The translations under genes were made by a program, and so were the position numbers. Positions 17,048 through 28,747 of a DNA stretch of 64,000 nt are shown in pieces (the stretch's first letter is position 1; every line of letters begins with the position of its first letter). The DNA is from Parvularia atlantis (lineage: Eukaryota > Opisthokonta > Rotosphaerida). Under the pieces are notes generated by a model. The model did not search any database. It saw only the letters and a list, made by a program, of their open reading frames with translations, and was not told the origin of the DNA. The stretch covers positions 24,719 through 88,718 of the forward strand of contig CALSCO010000506.1 in the NCBI GenBank assembly GCA_943704415.1. Reading direction: 5' to 3'.

Positions 17048-20000
17048 ACTATGTGCGCGGCAGAAGCACGGTCGCAGTCTGAGCGAGCAGCTCCTCGAAC
17101 GGGGCGAGCGGCGCGTGCGCGCAGTCGAGCTGCTGCAGCGCGCGCACGAGCCGGCAGCGCGCGTCGTGGCGCTCGGCCTCAGCCGCGTCGTCCAGCAGCG
17201 GGCGGATGCGCGAGCGCCGCGCTAGCAGGCTGGTGACTTCGGTGCCGCGGCGAACGATCGCCTCTGGGATGCCCGCGACCGTCGCGCAGTGGCTGCCCCA
17301 CGAGTTGGTCGCGTAGCCGCGCTTGAGGCTGCGCACAGTCAGGCCCCGCGCGCACACGTGTGCACGGGCGCGCACTTGTACAGAAAGACCATCTGGTCGT
17401 CCGGCTGGCGCAGGATCTCCATCGTCTGCAGTTGCACGCGCGAGCCCTGCAGGAACCCGTTCTCGATGATCTCTGCGAGAGCGGATCAGCTCGGCGGTCC
17501 TGACAGAACGGCAGCCGGGGGCGCGCGCACCGTGAAAGTGTGTGCACGCGAGCACCTTGGGGCCGATGACGCCGCGTGGCGGGCGATCGAGGCGCTTGAG
17601 CGCGGCCGTCAGCAGCCCGATGCCGTCTGCGTACAGCGCATCAGACACGCCAACCGCGCGCCGGCACCCCGCGCGCACCGTCCGCGTTTGTGCCCTTGCC
17701 AAACTCGTCAATGACGACCAGCGAGCGCGCCGTGCACTGGTGCAGCGCCGCGCTCATCTGCTGCAGGTCGACCATGAACGTGCTTGCGCCCTGCCCCGCC
17801 GTTGCAGTGCTTCGTCAGCACGCTGCCGCTAGAGTAAAGGCGGCGCACCGACGACACGCTCTCCTGCGTCCAGATGCGCGTCAGCAGCTTGTCGGTCAGG
17901 CCCACAACGGCCTCATCGGCCGGCACGAAGCTGCCCACGTGCGCCATGAACACGATCAACGCAACCTGGCGCGCGGCGCGTCTGAGCCCCTGTGCACAGC
18001 GGTGCAGCCCAGGTGCGCGACCTGCTTCAGGTACACACTCTTGCCGCTGTAGTTGGCCCCTGTGATCAGGAACACGCGCTCGGCGTCGTCAACGTGCGCG
18101 TTGTTCGGGATGAACGCGTCGACGCAGAGCTCCTGCAGCGGGTGGCTGAGCGGCGCGCTTGGTCAGGCGGTGCGGTGCAGCGCTGTGCAGTGCGGCACGT
18201 GCCGTCCGCGCTTGATCATGAGCACGTCGTCCGGCACAACGCGCGGCCGGTGGTAGTTGTAGCGCCGCGCAGCCTCGGCGAGGGCGAGTAGGCTGTAGCG
18301 ATGTCAGCAACAGGACACGCACGTACGGCCGCTGCCGGGTGCACCAGTCCAGCTCTGAGCACAGCGTCGAGACGCGCAGGACGACGTCGGCGTACTTGAG
18401 CACGCGCCCCAGCAGCTCTTGCATGATGTCGATCTCGCGGTCTGGCGAGTGCGCGCGCGCGTTGCGCCGTGAGCGATGCAAGCCACACGATGCGCGCAGC
18501 GGCGCACCCACGATCAGCCCGTGCAGGTCGCCGAGCTGGCTGTCGAGCTCTGAGCGCGGTGCACACTCTGAGCACGCGCACGGGCGAGATCGCGCACAGC
18601 CGACCTTGCGTCTTGTCGCAGCGGTAGTAGACGGTCGTCTTGGTGCAGAACTGCACCAGGCGTGAGCGCCGCGCCGATCGGCGGCACGCGGCACCTGGAA
18701 GCGGAAGCCCGGCAGGCGGAAGTCGTGCTCGTCACGCATGTCCTCGCGCAGCGGCACGGCGACCTGACGCGGCGTGAGGGGCCTGGCACGGGCGCATGAT
18801 CCGCACGGCCGCACCAAGTAGCCCAGCTGCGGCCAGTAGACGACGTTGAGCGACGTTGCGAATGAGATCGGGATGAGCTTGCGGATCTCGAGCGCGAAGC
18901 GCGACTGCGCCATGCACGTGTCGGCTGCCGCCACACGCAAGGCCGGGCTTACGAGAAAGTCGTCGAGGCCGTGGTAGGTGCGCTTGAGTTCGTCCAGCTG
19001 CTCGTCGACGTGCGGCTTGACGACGAACCGCTTAGCGAGCGCGCTCTCGTCAAAGTCGACCTGTGCGCCGGGGCACGTTAGCAGTGCGTCCGCGCCAAAC
19101 GCATGTACACACGCACGATCTTGTTGAGCAGCGTCGTCATCTCCACGAGTCGCTCGTCCACCGCAGCAACCAGATAGCGAGCGATCCGCACAGTACGGCA
19201 CGCGGGCTCTTGCTGCAGCGCCTTGGAGACCGCGTTCGCGCGCAGGCCGCACTGCACGCACGCGGTCACGTCGCGCAGGGACAAGGACGGCCGCCGCGCA
19301 CGTTGAAAAGGCTGCGCCAGTCGCTCACGGTCGCCCGCCCAGCCATCAGGCGCCCAATGACGTTCTGGCGGCACGCGCAGCCGGGTCAGCGCGCGCACGG
19401 CGACCGCAGCCGTGTGCGCACGGGCATGTAGGCAATGTGCTTGATGTTGCCCACGAGCTCCGCGACGAGGCCGGCCTGCTGCACGTCGGTGAAGAGCTCA
19501 ACGGCGTCCAGACGCGCTTCGATCCTGGCGCGTGCGCTCACGAAGTCGACATGCGCACGCAGCCCGTGCGTGCGGCGCGCACTCGTCGATGCGCTGCTCG
19601 GGGCGCAGCAGCCACGCGCGCAGCAGGCGCCGGCCGCCCTGGGTGCGCGTGTGGTTGAGCAGCCCTGTCCCGAGGCGCTGCGTGAGCGAGAACAGCGAGC
19701 GCAAACCCGGCGCACCGAAGACCGACAGGCCCTCCTTCGTGCGCGCACTGTGCATGTTTGGGTTGCTGCTGCTGTCAAAGATCTGCAGCGCCCTGCGGCC
19801 GCGCCGGCGTGAGCTTGGTGCGTGCGCGCGAAAGGGTGCGCGCCACCGGAACGTGTTGGCCGTGACGTGCATGTACTGGTGCACATGCATCGGGTGCAGC
19901 GTGATGTCAAGCGGCTTGGCGCGGTCCTGCACGCGTCGTAAGCCGCAACGGCCGGCCAGCACGCGGGCGGGCGAAGCGCACCTCGAGCTCGAAGCCAAAC

Positions 20001-20805
20001 TTGCCGCTGAGCAGCACGGCGATGAGCGCGCCGCCGCAGCGGACCGACTCGGGGTTGTCGGCTCGCACGACGGCCGCGAGGTGCATCAGCTTTTCCTGCC
20101 GCACGCGCCCGCGACGCCGCGCTCAGTCAGCAGCCGCGAAGAGCAGCGACAGCGGCAACGGCACCTCGCGCGTCGCCGTCGCCATCGCCGGCCGCAGCGT
20201 CGTGTTGGCGAGCGACAGCCGCGCGCGGTGCAGGGCAAAGTCGGCCGAGGGGCGCGCGGTGACGGTGACGGGCGGGTCCGCAAACAGCGCGGCGAGGCGC
20301 TCGTCGGCCGGCGCGGTCGTGACGACGTGGGTGGGCCGGACCTGCAGCTTAACTAGCGCGTGTGCGTGCCGTGAGCGCTCGCCGGGCAGCCGCGGCCGGC
20401 CCACGCACGGACGCCGATCAGGTCCAGCGCCTCGTCCACCGTCACGTCGGTGTAGTCGTCGAGCACGTACAGCGCCGCCGTGGCCACGTCGACGTAGGCA
20501 CAGCCGAGCCGGCGGCCGTGCAGCAGGACGGCGAGGATGACGGGTGCCGCGTCTGCGTCCGCGTCGTCGCTGCCGTCGTCGCCGTCGTCGCTCTCGATGC
20601 CGCCACCGTCGTCCACGCGCGCGCGCTTGTGCAGCCGCCGGTGCACGCTGTGCGCCGACAGGCCCGAGTGCACCGTGCGCGCGTCGTCCTGCTCATCCGC
20701 GTCACCTTGCGGGTCCTGCTCCATGACAGCTCGACTGTCGACGGTGTGACATCTTTGACCGACTTGCCAGCTCGCGCGTGGCTTGCCATCGGCGGCGTTT
20801 GCCAT
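17048..20805 (-). CDS. MSH5: MutS homologue 5 (meiotic)
   Basis: MSH5 pairs with MSH4 to stabilise meiotic crossover intermediates and lacks mismatch-repair activity. Many short introns split it. Recognisable parts: an acidic N-terminal region with KRARVDD, then the MSH5-type connector [20 protein letters not shown]. The lever and clamp region follows, then the ATPase with Walker [18 protein letters not shown], the MSH5-specific [20 protein letters not shown], the helix [17 protein letters not shown] (Walker B and signature), ACTHFH, and a C-terminus with [19 protein letters not shown]. The MSH2/MSH6 mismatch-reading domain I is absent, as expected for MSH4/5. The start at 20805 lies 54 bp from the divergent RRM gene; a later in-frame ATG (MEQDPQGD) is also possible. 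Confidence 0.92.
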
Positions 20806-20859
20806 GTCGCGGCCTCACTTTCCATTCTGCCCGCCCGCCGCCACGGGCCGCACGCGACT

Positions 20860-23074
20860 ATGAGGTGCCGCTGCCGCCGCCGCCTGCGCGCGGACGTGCT
20901 CGCTGCTCACGCCCGCGACGCGCAGCACCAGGCTCGTTTATGCCCACTTCGTCGACAGCGACCGCGCCGCCGTCGCGCCGCCGAGCGGCTGGGACGCGGC
21001 GTGCGTCGTGATGCTCGTGCGACTCCAGTGCGGGATCACCATCACGCCTGAGCCGGCTGCCGGCCCGTGGGTCTTCGCCGTTGACGAGGAGCGCGCGCGC
21101 GCGCTCGACACACTCGCCGTCGACGGCGTCTGCAGCGTCGTCTTCAGCCCCTTCTCCAAGCCGTCCGCCCCGCGCCCCGCCGCCGTGCCGCCGGCGCAGT
21201 CGCCGCCGCGCTCGCCGCCGCCTGCGTCGCACCAACACCGCGAGGAGGCAAGCGTGCTCGTGCTCAACCTGGCCGACTCGGTCGACGCGGCGGCGCTGCA
21301 GCGGGCCTTCAGCCACTGCGGCACGGTCGTCAACGCGCGCGTCATGTATGTCAAGCAGACCGGCAACCACGGCCCCAAGAAATCGCGCGGCTTCGGCTTC
21401 GTCAACTTTGCCGAGCCTGAGGAAGCGCAGCGCGCCATTGCGAAGATGAGCGGCGAGACCCTGGCCGGCAAGGTGATTGAGGTGCGCCAGGTCAAGAGTA
21501 AGGACGAGCTGCAACAGCACCCGGCGGCGGAGCGCGAGCCCGAGCGCGCGCCCGAGCAGCCTGCCGAGCCCGAACCGACGCCGTGGCCGCCCGCGTGCAA
21601 CACCAACATCTACGTGGCCAACCTCGACTTCTCGATCAGCAACCGCGACCTGCTCAACGCGTTCAGCCGCTTTGGCGCGATCAACAGTGCGGCCGTGATC
21701 CTGGACGAGCAGACCAAGCTGTCGCGCGGCTACGGCTTCGTCAATTTCACCCGCCCCGACGAGGCGCAGCGCGCTGTCGCCGAGATGCACGGCTGCCAGC
21801 TGGGCTTCAAGAAGCTGATCGTGCGGCTGCACGAGACCCAGGAGGAGCGCGAGCGTCGGCGACAGCAAAGCACGGTCCCGCGTGTGCCCGTGCCCATCGT
21901 CGCGATCGAGCCGGCCGCCGCCGCCGTGAGTAACCCAAAGTGCAACCTCTACGTGGGCAACCTCGACTTTGCGATCGACAACGTGCAGCTGCGCAACGCC
22001 TTTGCCCCGTACGGCACCATCACCAGCGCGGCGGTCAAGGTCGACAGGGAGACGCATCTCTCGCGCGGCTGCGGCTTCGTCAGCTTCACGTCGCCGGAGG
22101 AGGCCGAGCGCGCCATTGCTGCGATGAACGGCCGCGTCTGCGGCTCGCGCGCGATCGTCGTGGCCCCGCTGCAGACCAAGGAGGAGCGCGAGCGTGCGTG
22201 CCGCCTGCAGCCGCCGCCGGCGACCGGCCTCCCGCAGCCGACGGTGGCGACCAACCTTCCGCAGCCGCTGCAACTGTTCATATCGCAGCCCGCCCAGCAG
22301 CCGCCTCCGCTGTTTATCGCGCAGCGTGTTCAGCAGCCGGCCGAGCAGCCCGTCGAGCAGCCGGCCCAGCGGCACACCCTGACGACGCCCGTGTCCGTGG
22401 TCCCGTCGCACCAGTGGCAGGTGCCGCAGCATCTGCAGCCCCGTCTTCAGCCGGCGCCCGTGCACATCCTCCCCACGGACGCGCAGTCGCTGCGGCCGCG
22501 CCGTCCGCCGCCGCTGCAGCAACAGCAGCGCAGCCCCATGCAAGAGGTGCAAGAGCCTGAGCCGGTGCAGCAGGAGCCCGAGAATGCGCCAGTGCTCAAG
22601 GCCACCGAGGTTGTCGACCTTTCCCGGGGCCTGTTCTCCAACCTGATGCTCAAGTACTCGGACGCGTTCATCGCCGAGCTGCGCGCCGCCCTTGAGCCTT
22701 ACGCCGTCAAGTTCAACTACGGCAAGTCGAACATGAACACCAAGCGCTTCACCCTCACGGGCCCGGCCGAGACGGTCCGGGCGGCCCGCGAAGCGTTCGA
22801 GCGGTGCCTGCAGGACATCAAGGGTCGGCTGCGTCTGAAGAAGACGAAACTGGACCAGAATCTGTTTGACTGCATCTCGACGGAGCACCAGCGCTCGGTC
22901 GCGTCGGTCGCGCGCAATTTCAAGGCGCTCGTGTGGCTTGCGAAGGAGCCGGGACCAAATTTCGGCGATGCTGAGACGTTTGCGCTGTACATCTACAGCG
23001 CGACGAACGACGAGCTGCTCCAGGAGCTGCTCAAGCTCATGCAGGCCACGATCGCGAACGTTCGGGATCAGTGA
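20860..23074 (+). CDS. Three-RRM RNA-binding protein with C-terminal unknown domain
   Basis: Exon 1 is only ATGAG (20860-20864). A 61-nt intron leads to exon 2 (20926-23074), giving 717 residues that start MSTRLVYAHFVDSDRA. Three RRMs follow: first RNP2/RNP1 pair VLVLNLAD and SRGFGFVNF (about residues 105-185), second NIYVANLDF and SRGYGFVNF (about 225-305), third NLYVGNLDF and SRGCGFVSF (about 340-420). A Gln/Pro-rich linker leads to a folded-looking C-terminal region (FNYGKSNMNTKRFTLTGPAE, LALYIYSATNDELLQELL-like) that I do not recognise. Probably a cytoplasmic or nuclear mRNA-binding protein of the PABP/TIA1 style. The tiny first exon is supported by start, donor, acceptor and phase. Confidence 0.85.
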
Positions 23075-23174
23075 GCTGCAACCCCTTACTTGTTCGTCTC
23101 TCCGCCCTAACTTTTTTTTTTGCTTGCTCATGCCCCAACTTTGAACAAACAGACGGACAAATACTCACGTGTGC

Positions 23175-24622
23175 TCACGCATCTACCAGCGCGGACGCCG
23201 GCAGCGTGACCAGCGGCACGTCGCCGCAGGCCTCCTCGGGGCCGAGCTGCGGGCTCCACCGGCGCGCCATGGTGCCACGCAGGAGGTAGTCGCTCAGCGA
23301 GCCTTTGGGCATCGACACGGTCTCGGCCGGGCGCAGGACGCGCATGAGCCGCACGCCGTCGACCTCCTCGCCTGCCGCACGCGCGCGCCGCAATCAGCCC
23401 TCAGTGCTCGGTCGTGCTCGTGCGCGCGCGCGGCCACGCACTGCACGACGCGACGCCGTAGTACTGGCACACGGCGTGGGCGATGCAGCGGCCAAAGGCG
23501 TCGTCGAGGCGCCAGAGCAGCATCTCCTCCTCGACCTCGTCCGCGCGCTCGTTTGCAGCGTCGGCCAGGATGACGGTCTCGATCTGGTTGAGCGCGGTGC
23601 GCTGCCCGTGCGCCGCATCAGCTTGTGCGCCGTGTGCGCACGACAGCCAGACGCACGTCAACCACGCTCCAGTCGCCGTCCTCGGGCTGGCTCGCGACGT
23701 GCACCCAGTCGGCAGCCGACGCGGAAGGCGACGTGTTGCGCGTGGTCTGCCCGCGGAGCGTCAGCAGCGGTCGCACGCGCGGTAGCAGCGACCGCGCACC
23801 ACAAACGCCAGCAGCTCGCGCTCGAGGCGCTGCATGAAGCGCGGCGAGACGTTGGAGCGGCGGAGGACGTCGCGCGCACTGCGATCGATGCGCGCGTAAC
23901 ACTGCTCGTGTGAGGGTCGCATGCGGCGTGGGGACGCGGCGTTTGCGGCGTTTGCGGCCGGCTGGCCGGCGAGGATGTCGCGCTGGCGGTCCTCCGAAGC
24001 CTTGAGGAACGCGTACCTGAAGGGTGCGCGCATGAGCCGGTACTTTGCGCGCCCGCCCACACAGGAGCCGATCGCACCACAGCGCGAGCTTGGCCGGGTC
24101 CTGCAGCATGAGCGCGAAGGGCGCGCCGGCACCGGGGGCGGGGCGCATGTAGCCGGCGGTCAGGTCCTCGTCGGCGACGTCGGTGCGGCGGAGGAGCGCG
24201 ACGACTGCGACCACTCGCGTGAGCGCGCGCGCGGGCGTCCCCGATGCGCTGCGTGGCGACGCACGGGCCTCCCACCGCCGCAGCTTGCGCGCGCCCAGGG
24301 CGGCATGCGCGTGCCGCACGTGGTGCGCCGAGTGCGCCGCGGCCGCCGTCGCGTCCACCGCGCGGCGCACGTCGCGCTGGCCGAGCGATCCTGCACGTGC
24401 GCGGCGTGCGCTGGCCGTGGCACCGTTGGCCGTCGTCGTCGTCGTCGCCGCTGCCGTCGTCGTCGTCGTCGTCGCGGTTGCGTCCGACAGCGCCGCGTCG
24501 GTGCTCGCGCTGTCGAGACGCGGGCGCTCGCCCGGCGGCGCGAAGAGCACGTTGAGCGGCGCCGTCGCGGCGGCTGCGGCGGCTGCGGCCGCGCGTGCGC
24601 GCTCGGCGTCGCCGATGGCCAT
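23175..24622 (-). CDS. R3H domain protein, R3HDM4-like
   Basis: Six exons. The N-terminus is Ala/Thr-rich low complexity (poly-Thr encoded by a run of ACG/ACA codons). The middle matches the R3H-associated region (ARIDRSARDVLRRSNVSPRF, MQRLERELLAFV). The C-terminal R3H domain holds the defining Arg-X3-His in FGRCIAHAVCQYYG, followed by the edge strand PAETVSMPKGSLSDYLL. R3H domains bind single-stranded nucleic acid; the function of R3HDM4-type proteins is poorly known. The stop codon faces the RRM gene, which ends 100 bp away across a short poly-T/poly-A tract. A tRNA gene lies just upstream. Confidence 0.8.
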
Positions 24623-24696
24623 GGGACGGCTGAGGCGGAGTGCGGCGGCGCAGGCTGATCGGAAGTGACGCAACGCTGTCACGCAACCTAAGAAGG

Positions 24697-24707
24697 AAAA
24701 AAAAAAA
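24697..24707 (-). terminator. RNA polymerase III terminator of the tRNA gene
   Basis: Eleven T residues in the minus-strand transcript (A11 as written) directly abut the 3' end of the tRNA, the classical Pol III stop signal. Confidence 0.9.
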
Positions 24708-24810
24708 GACCAACCGGGGACTTGAACCCCGAGCCTTCTGCTGGATCAAAGTCACGTGGCGCAAAACGTTTCGTAGGAGGCAGATGCGCTATCCATTGCG
24801 CCAGTTGGTC
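24708..24810 (-). tRNA. tRNA-Arg(CCT) with 31-nt intron
   Basis: The reverse strand folds as a cloverleaf: acceptor GACCAAC pairs with GTTGGTC, D arm GCGC-AATGGATA-GCGC, anticodon stem TCTGC with GCAGA, T arm CGGGG-TTCAAGT-CCCCG. The anticodon loop reads C-T-CCT-A, then a 31-nt intron (24743-24773), then A, so the intron sits between positions 37 and 38, the canonical place for eukaryotic nuclear tRNA introns. Anticodon CCT reads the Arg codon AGG. A-box (TGGCGCAATGG) and B-box (GGTTCAAGTCC) promoters are intact. The intron contains CACGTG, which is probably coincidental. Confidence 0.95.
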
Positions 24811-24865
24811 TCACCCTGAAAGGAGGCTGGAAACGCTCAAGTACCAGCTCTCGAGCGCCGCGTTC

Positions 24866-26206
24866 TCACTGAGCGGCCACCTGCTGCGCGCGCAGCTTCT
24901 CGAGCATGTCCTTGGTCATCGCGTCGAGCGTGTACTTGTGCGCCCAGCCCTGTGTGCGCGCCCGTGTGAGCCGCAAGACGTGGGCCGTGCGAGCCGCGGC
25001 GGCCGCACCCAGTCGACGCGCGCGTTCGAGTCGTCCAGCGACTGTGGCCACGAGTCGGCGATGGCCTGGCGGAAGTCGGGCTTGTAGTCGACCTTCTGCT
25101 CGCGCACGCGCGTGCGCACGCATGGGCTCAGCGTCTGCACCGGCAGCGGTCGCACACACGCGCACCAGGTTCGGGATGTGCTTGCGGATCGCGTTGGCGA
25201 TCTCGGCCGGCGTAAAATCGATGCCCGACATGTTGTACGTGCACATCTTGAGGCGCTCGCGCGGCGTCTCGAGGAACTGCAGGACGCGTCAGCGTCTGAT
25301 GCACGCAGCAGGGGCCGCCGCTCTCCCGCACCTGGATGGTCCCGAGCAGACAGTCGGGGATGTACATCATCGGCAGGCGCGTGTCCGGGCCGAGGAAGCA
25401 CGTGTAGCTCTGCGTCTTGAGCGCCTGGTGGAAGATATCGACGGCGTAGTCTGCAGGCGTGGGTTGAGATGACTGCGAGCGCGGTACGGCCCACGGCCCC
25501 ACGGCCCCACGGCCCACGCACCGGTCGTGCCGCCGCCGGGCGGCGTCTCGGCCGAGATGATGCCCGGGTAGCGCAGCGAGCGGAAGTCGACGCCGTGGCG
25601 GTTGTGGTACCACTGCATCGGCGCGCCGCTTGAGCCAGCGCGCGACACACGCGCAGACGCACCTCGCCCAGCAGCTCCGCGTGCACCTTCGTTATGCCGT
25701 AGATGGTCGTGGGGCGCATGATCGTGAGGTCGGGCGTGTGCGCGCGCGGCGTGGTTGGGCCGAACGCGCCGATGGTCGAGGGGCAGAACACCGACAGGCC
25801 GTACTTGTGCGCGAGCTCCATCACGTTGTGGAAGCCGCGGATGTTGACGTCGAGCGCCAGCGCCGGGTTCTTCTCGCCCACGGCCGACAGGAGCGCCGAG
25901 AAGTGCACGACCCAGTTGATCCGGTGCTCGACCACGACCCGCGCCAGGTCGCCGTAGCTCAGCACGTCCGCGTACACGAACGGGCCCTGCGCGGCGAGCT
26001 CGGCCGGCGGCGCGCGCACGTCGGCCGCCACGACGTTGTCGCGGCCGTAGCGCTGGCTGGTTGCGGGGGGGGGAGCGCTGGGCGTGTGAGGCGCGCGTGA
26101 TCTGCGGCCGGGCGCGCGCGCACGCACCGCAGCAGCCGACCCAGCGTCGAGCCAAGCTGGCCGAGCGCGCCCGTGATAAGCACGCGCGGCTTGGCGGCGG
26201 GCGCGG

Positions 26207-26237
<31 letters not shown>

Positions 26238-26249
26238 CGAGCGGCGCAT
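24866..26249 (-). CDS. TDH: L-threonine 3-dehydrogenase, mitochondrial (SDR type)
   Basis: Oxidises threonine to 2-amino-3-ketobutyrate with NAD, feeding glycine and acetyl-CoA production in mitochondria. The start [20 protein letters not shown] is an evident mitochondrial presequence. The Rossmann motif [18 protein letters not shown] (GxxGxxG) follows, then [14 protein letters not shown] after an intron, [31 protein letters not shown] and the catalytic [13 protein letters not shown] (YxxxK). After that come [58 protein letters not shown] and [19 protein letters not shown]. All are hallmarks of the short-chain TDH family found in animals, trypanosomes and many protists. Several introns with the local syntax separate the blocks. 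Confidence 0.93.
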
Positions 26250-26298
26250 GGGCTCGAAGCACGTGCCTGTTTCTCACGGTCCCAGCCAGGCGACGGTG
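26250..26298. promoter_or_regulatory. 49-bp bidirectional promoter with CACGTG
   Basis: The only DNA between the divergent TDH and SR-protein start codons. It contains CACGTG at 26260-26265. Both genes must take their core promoter and 5'UTRs from these bases or from each other's coding region. Confidence 0.5.
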
Positions 26299-27545
26299 AT
26301 GGCGGACAGGTGCGGCGCACCGCATCAACGGGCGCATCGGCGCTGACGCGGGGCGCGCGCGGGGCGGCAGGGCGCGCGAGCGCGACGACGACGCGCGCAG
26401 ACAATCAAGGTCGCGGGACCGCGAGCGCGGGCGGTCGAGGTCGAGGTCGAGGTCGAGGTCGAGGTCGCCGCCCCCGAGACGCAAGCGCTCGCGCTCGGCG
26501 TCGCCGTCGCGGTCACGCAGCGCATCGCCGGCGTCGAGCGGCAGCAGCAGCGCCGACAGCGACAGCGACAGCGACAGCAGCGCCGGGAGCGGGAGCGACG
26601 GCGGGCGGCGCGAGCACAAGCGCGCCAAGAAGGACAAGAAGGAGCGCAAGCACAAGAACAAGAAGGACAAGAAGAAGGACAAGAAGAAGAAGGACAAGAA
26701 GAAGAAGCACAAGAAGGTGCGCGACCCGTGGCGGCGCAGCGGCACGTTCAACTCAAGCACGCGCACGCACGCGCAGGACAAGAAGGCGATGCCCGGCACG
26801 TCCCTGTACGGCAACTACGGCGCGTACGGCACGCTGCGGTGCGCCCCACACGCGCGCCCCTCCCGTCCCGCGCTGACGCCCATTGTGCGCGTGCAGCGAG
26901 GTCGACCTGTTCCGCAAGCAGCCGGTGCGCCCGTGTCTGCGTTGCGCGCGCTTGTGCCGAAACTGACGTCCACGCTCTCGTCGCGCTCGCAGGAGTTCCA
27001 GGCGTGGCTGATGGACGTCAAGAAGATCTCGCCCGATGCCGTCGGCGGCCGCGAGGAGAAGACGCTCTTTGCCGAGTTTATCGAGGACTACAACACGGCG
27101 ACGATGCCGCACGAAAAGTTCGCCGCACTTTCGCCGATGCATCGCACGCCTGATACGGTCGCGGTGTCGCAGGTACTACGACCTCGAGGCGTGGGACCGC
27201 AAGGAGCGCGAGCGGCTCGAGAAGAAGCGCGTGCAGAAGGCGAGTAAGGGCCGGCCGAGCGGCGTCGACGTCAAGGCGGACGAGGACCGGATGCGGTGCG
27301 GCGATCGCGCCTCGCCGTCCAGTGCGCATATACGCTGACCGCACGCCACGCCACGCGCCAGGCAAGAGTGGCAGCAGCGTGCCGACGCCTCGCGCGCCGC
27401 AGCCGCCTCGCGCTTCTCGCTCGAGCAGATCCAGGAGCTGCGCAAGCTCGAGCACGAGCGCGTGCAGGTCGACCGCGAGCGCAAGCTCGGTATGAAGTCG
27501 CGCTCGGACGCGGGTGTGCGCTACGAAAGCCGCCTGCGCGAGTGA
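26299..27545 (+). CDS. SR/Lys-rich nuclear protein with conserved C-terminal domain
   Basis: Seven exons. Exon 1 codes only MAD plus two bases (26299-26309), and an intron to 26370 follows. The N-terminal third is RS-rich ([19 protein letters not shown]), then acidic/Ser ([17 protein letters not shown]), then strongly basic ([19 protein letters not shown]), typical of nuclear speckle proteins. The C-terminal half holds conserved blocks: [77 protein letters not shown]. The intron inside HEK/YYDLE uses a GTTCGC donor. I recognise this as a widespread family of small RNA-processing-associated proteins but cannot name the orthologue. A role in pre-mRNA splicing is inferred from composition only. 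Confidence 0.75.
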
Positions 27546-27588
27546 ACGCCGGCAACTTGTACAGTTTCTTGAGGGCGGCGCGTCGCTG

Positions 27589-28738
27589 ATGGCCAGTGCG
27601 CTGCCCGCGCCGATCGTCGTCGAGCCGCTAAAGGTGAGTGAGGCTGTTGCCTTGCCACGCACTCGCGAGCTCAGCGCTGCCCGCCGTTGTCGCAGCATCC
27701 ACGCGCCGACGCCGGCGGCCAGGTGTACGTCGTCGGCGCGCTGCACGTCTCGCCGCAGAGCGCGGCCGCCGTGGCCGAGGTGATCCGCCGCCTGCAGCCG
27801 ACGGCGGTCGTGCTTGAGCTGTGCCACGGCCGGCTGCCGCTTCTGCACCTCCCTGACACCCCGCCACCTGCGCGCGCGCGGCTCGGCGTGCTCGGCGCGG
27901 CCGCCGCGGCGATGCGCAGCGGGTCGGGGATAGCCGGCGCGCTGTACGCGCTCGTCGCCGAGTCGATGAGCCGGGTGCGCGTCTCTCTTCGCCCCGTGTG
28001 ATGCGCGCATCCAACCGGCGCAGACCGGCGACAGTGCAGGCGTGACGCCCGCGGCTGAGCAGCGCGCCGCGTACCGCACGGCCAAGGAGATCGGCGCCGA
28101 GGTGATCTTCGGCGACCGTGACATCGAGGTGCTGCTCGGCGACGCGCCGCCGTCGCCTTCTCACGGCGCACAGGTGACGATGCAGCGCGCCTGGAGCACC
28201 CTCGGCGTCGTCGAGCGCGCGTGGCTGCTATGGGCGATCGTGACGGACGGCGGCCTTGGCGACTTCGACGAGTGCGTCGAGCTCGCGCCGACCGCGCGAG
28301 CGCTGATACGTGTGCGTGCGCAGGCGGCAGCTCGACGCGGCGCTGAGAGGTGACTCGGTGCAGCACGCGATCGCACAGCTGTGCGCGCTCGTGCCGTCCG
28401 CGATGGCGCCGCTGCTTCACGAGCGCGACCTGTTCCTGATGAGGCGCGCGCACGCCGCTCTGCTGGCCGTGGTGACTCTGACGCGATCAACGCGCGCCCG
28501 CAGCTCGCTCTCGCTCACCTGCCGCACGCACAAGACCGTCGTCGGCGTCGTCGGCGTGGGGCACGTCGCGGGCATCGCGCGGCACTGGGGCGAGCAGATC
28601 GACCGCGACGCGCTCACGCTGCCGCACGTGCCGTCGGCTGGCAGCAGCAGTGCACGGGGCGGCTTGTGGCTCGCGCTCGCCGTGGCCGGGCTGGGCGTGG
28701 CCGTGTGGCTGTGGACGCGGCTGCGAAGATCAGTTTGA
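27589..28738 (+). CDS. TRABD: TraB domain protein, tail-anchored
   Basis: TraB-type proteins share a fold with GXE and GH-GI motifs and sit on the mitochondrial outer membrane in animals. Here GGQVYVVGALHVSPQSAAAV (first TraB block), PTAVVLELCHGRLP (the invariant Glu), EIGAEVIFGDRDIEVLL and VVGVVGVGHVAGIARHWG (GH-GI block) are present in order. A C-terminal helix, GGLWLALAVAGLGVAVWLW, followed by RLRRSV fits a tail anchor. The first intron (donor GTGAGT) follows 15 codons. The stop codon lies only 9 bp before the ATG of the next gene on the same strand. Confidence 0.85.
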
Positions 28739-28747
28739 TCGCGTCCG

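Noticed and set aside
22690-22860. Possible canonical KH domain at the end of the RRM protein
   Set aside because: The strand/helix pattern is suggestive, but there is no GxxG loop, so I list it only as an unknown domain.
20858-23131. A 757-codon open frame on the minus strand
   Set aside because: It lies exactly opposite the three-RRM gene. Composition (Leu/Arg/Asp-rich, no domains) is the mirror of GC-rich codon use; the plus strand has clear RRMs.
24916-26814. A 632-codon minus-strand frame spanning TDH and the SR protein gene
   Set aside because: It reads through several TDH introns and is antisense to the RS-rich exon; its FFF/LSF runs come from Lys codons on the other strand.
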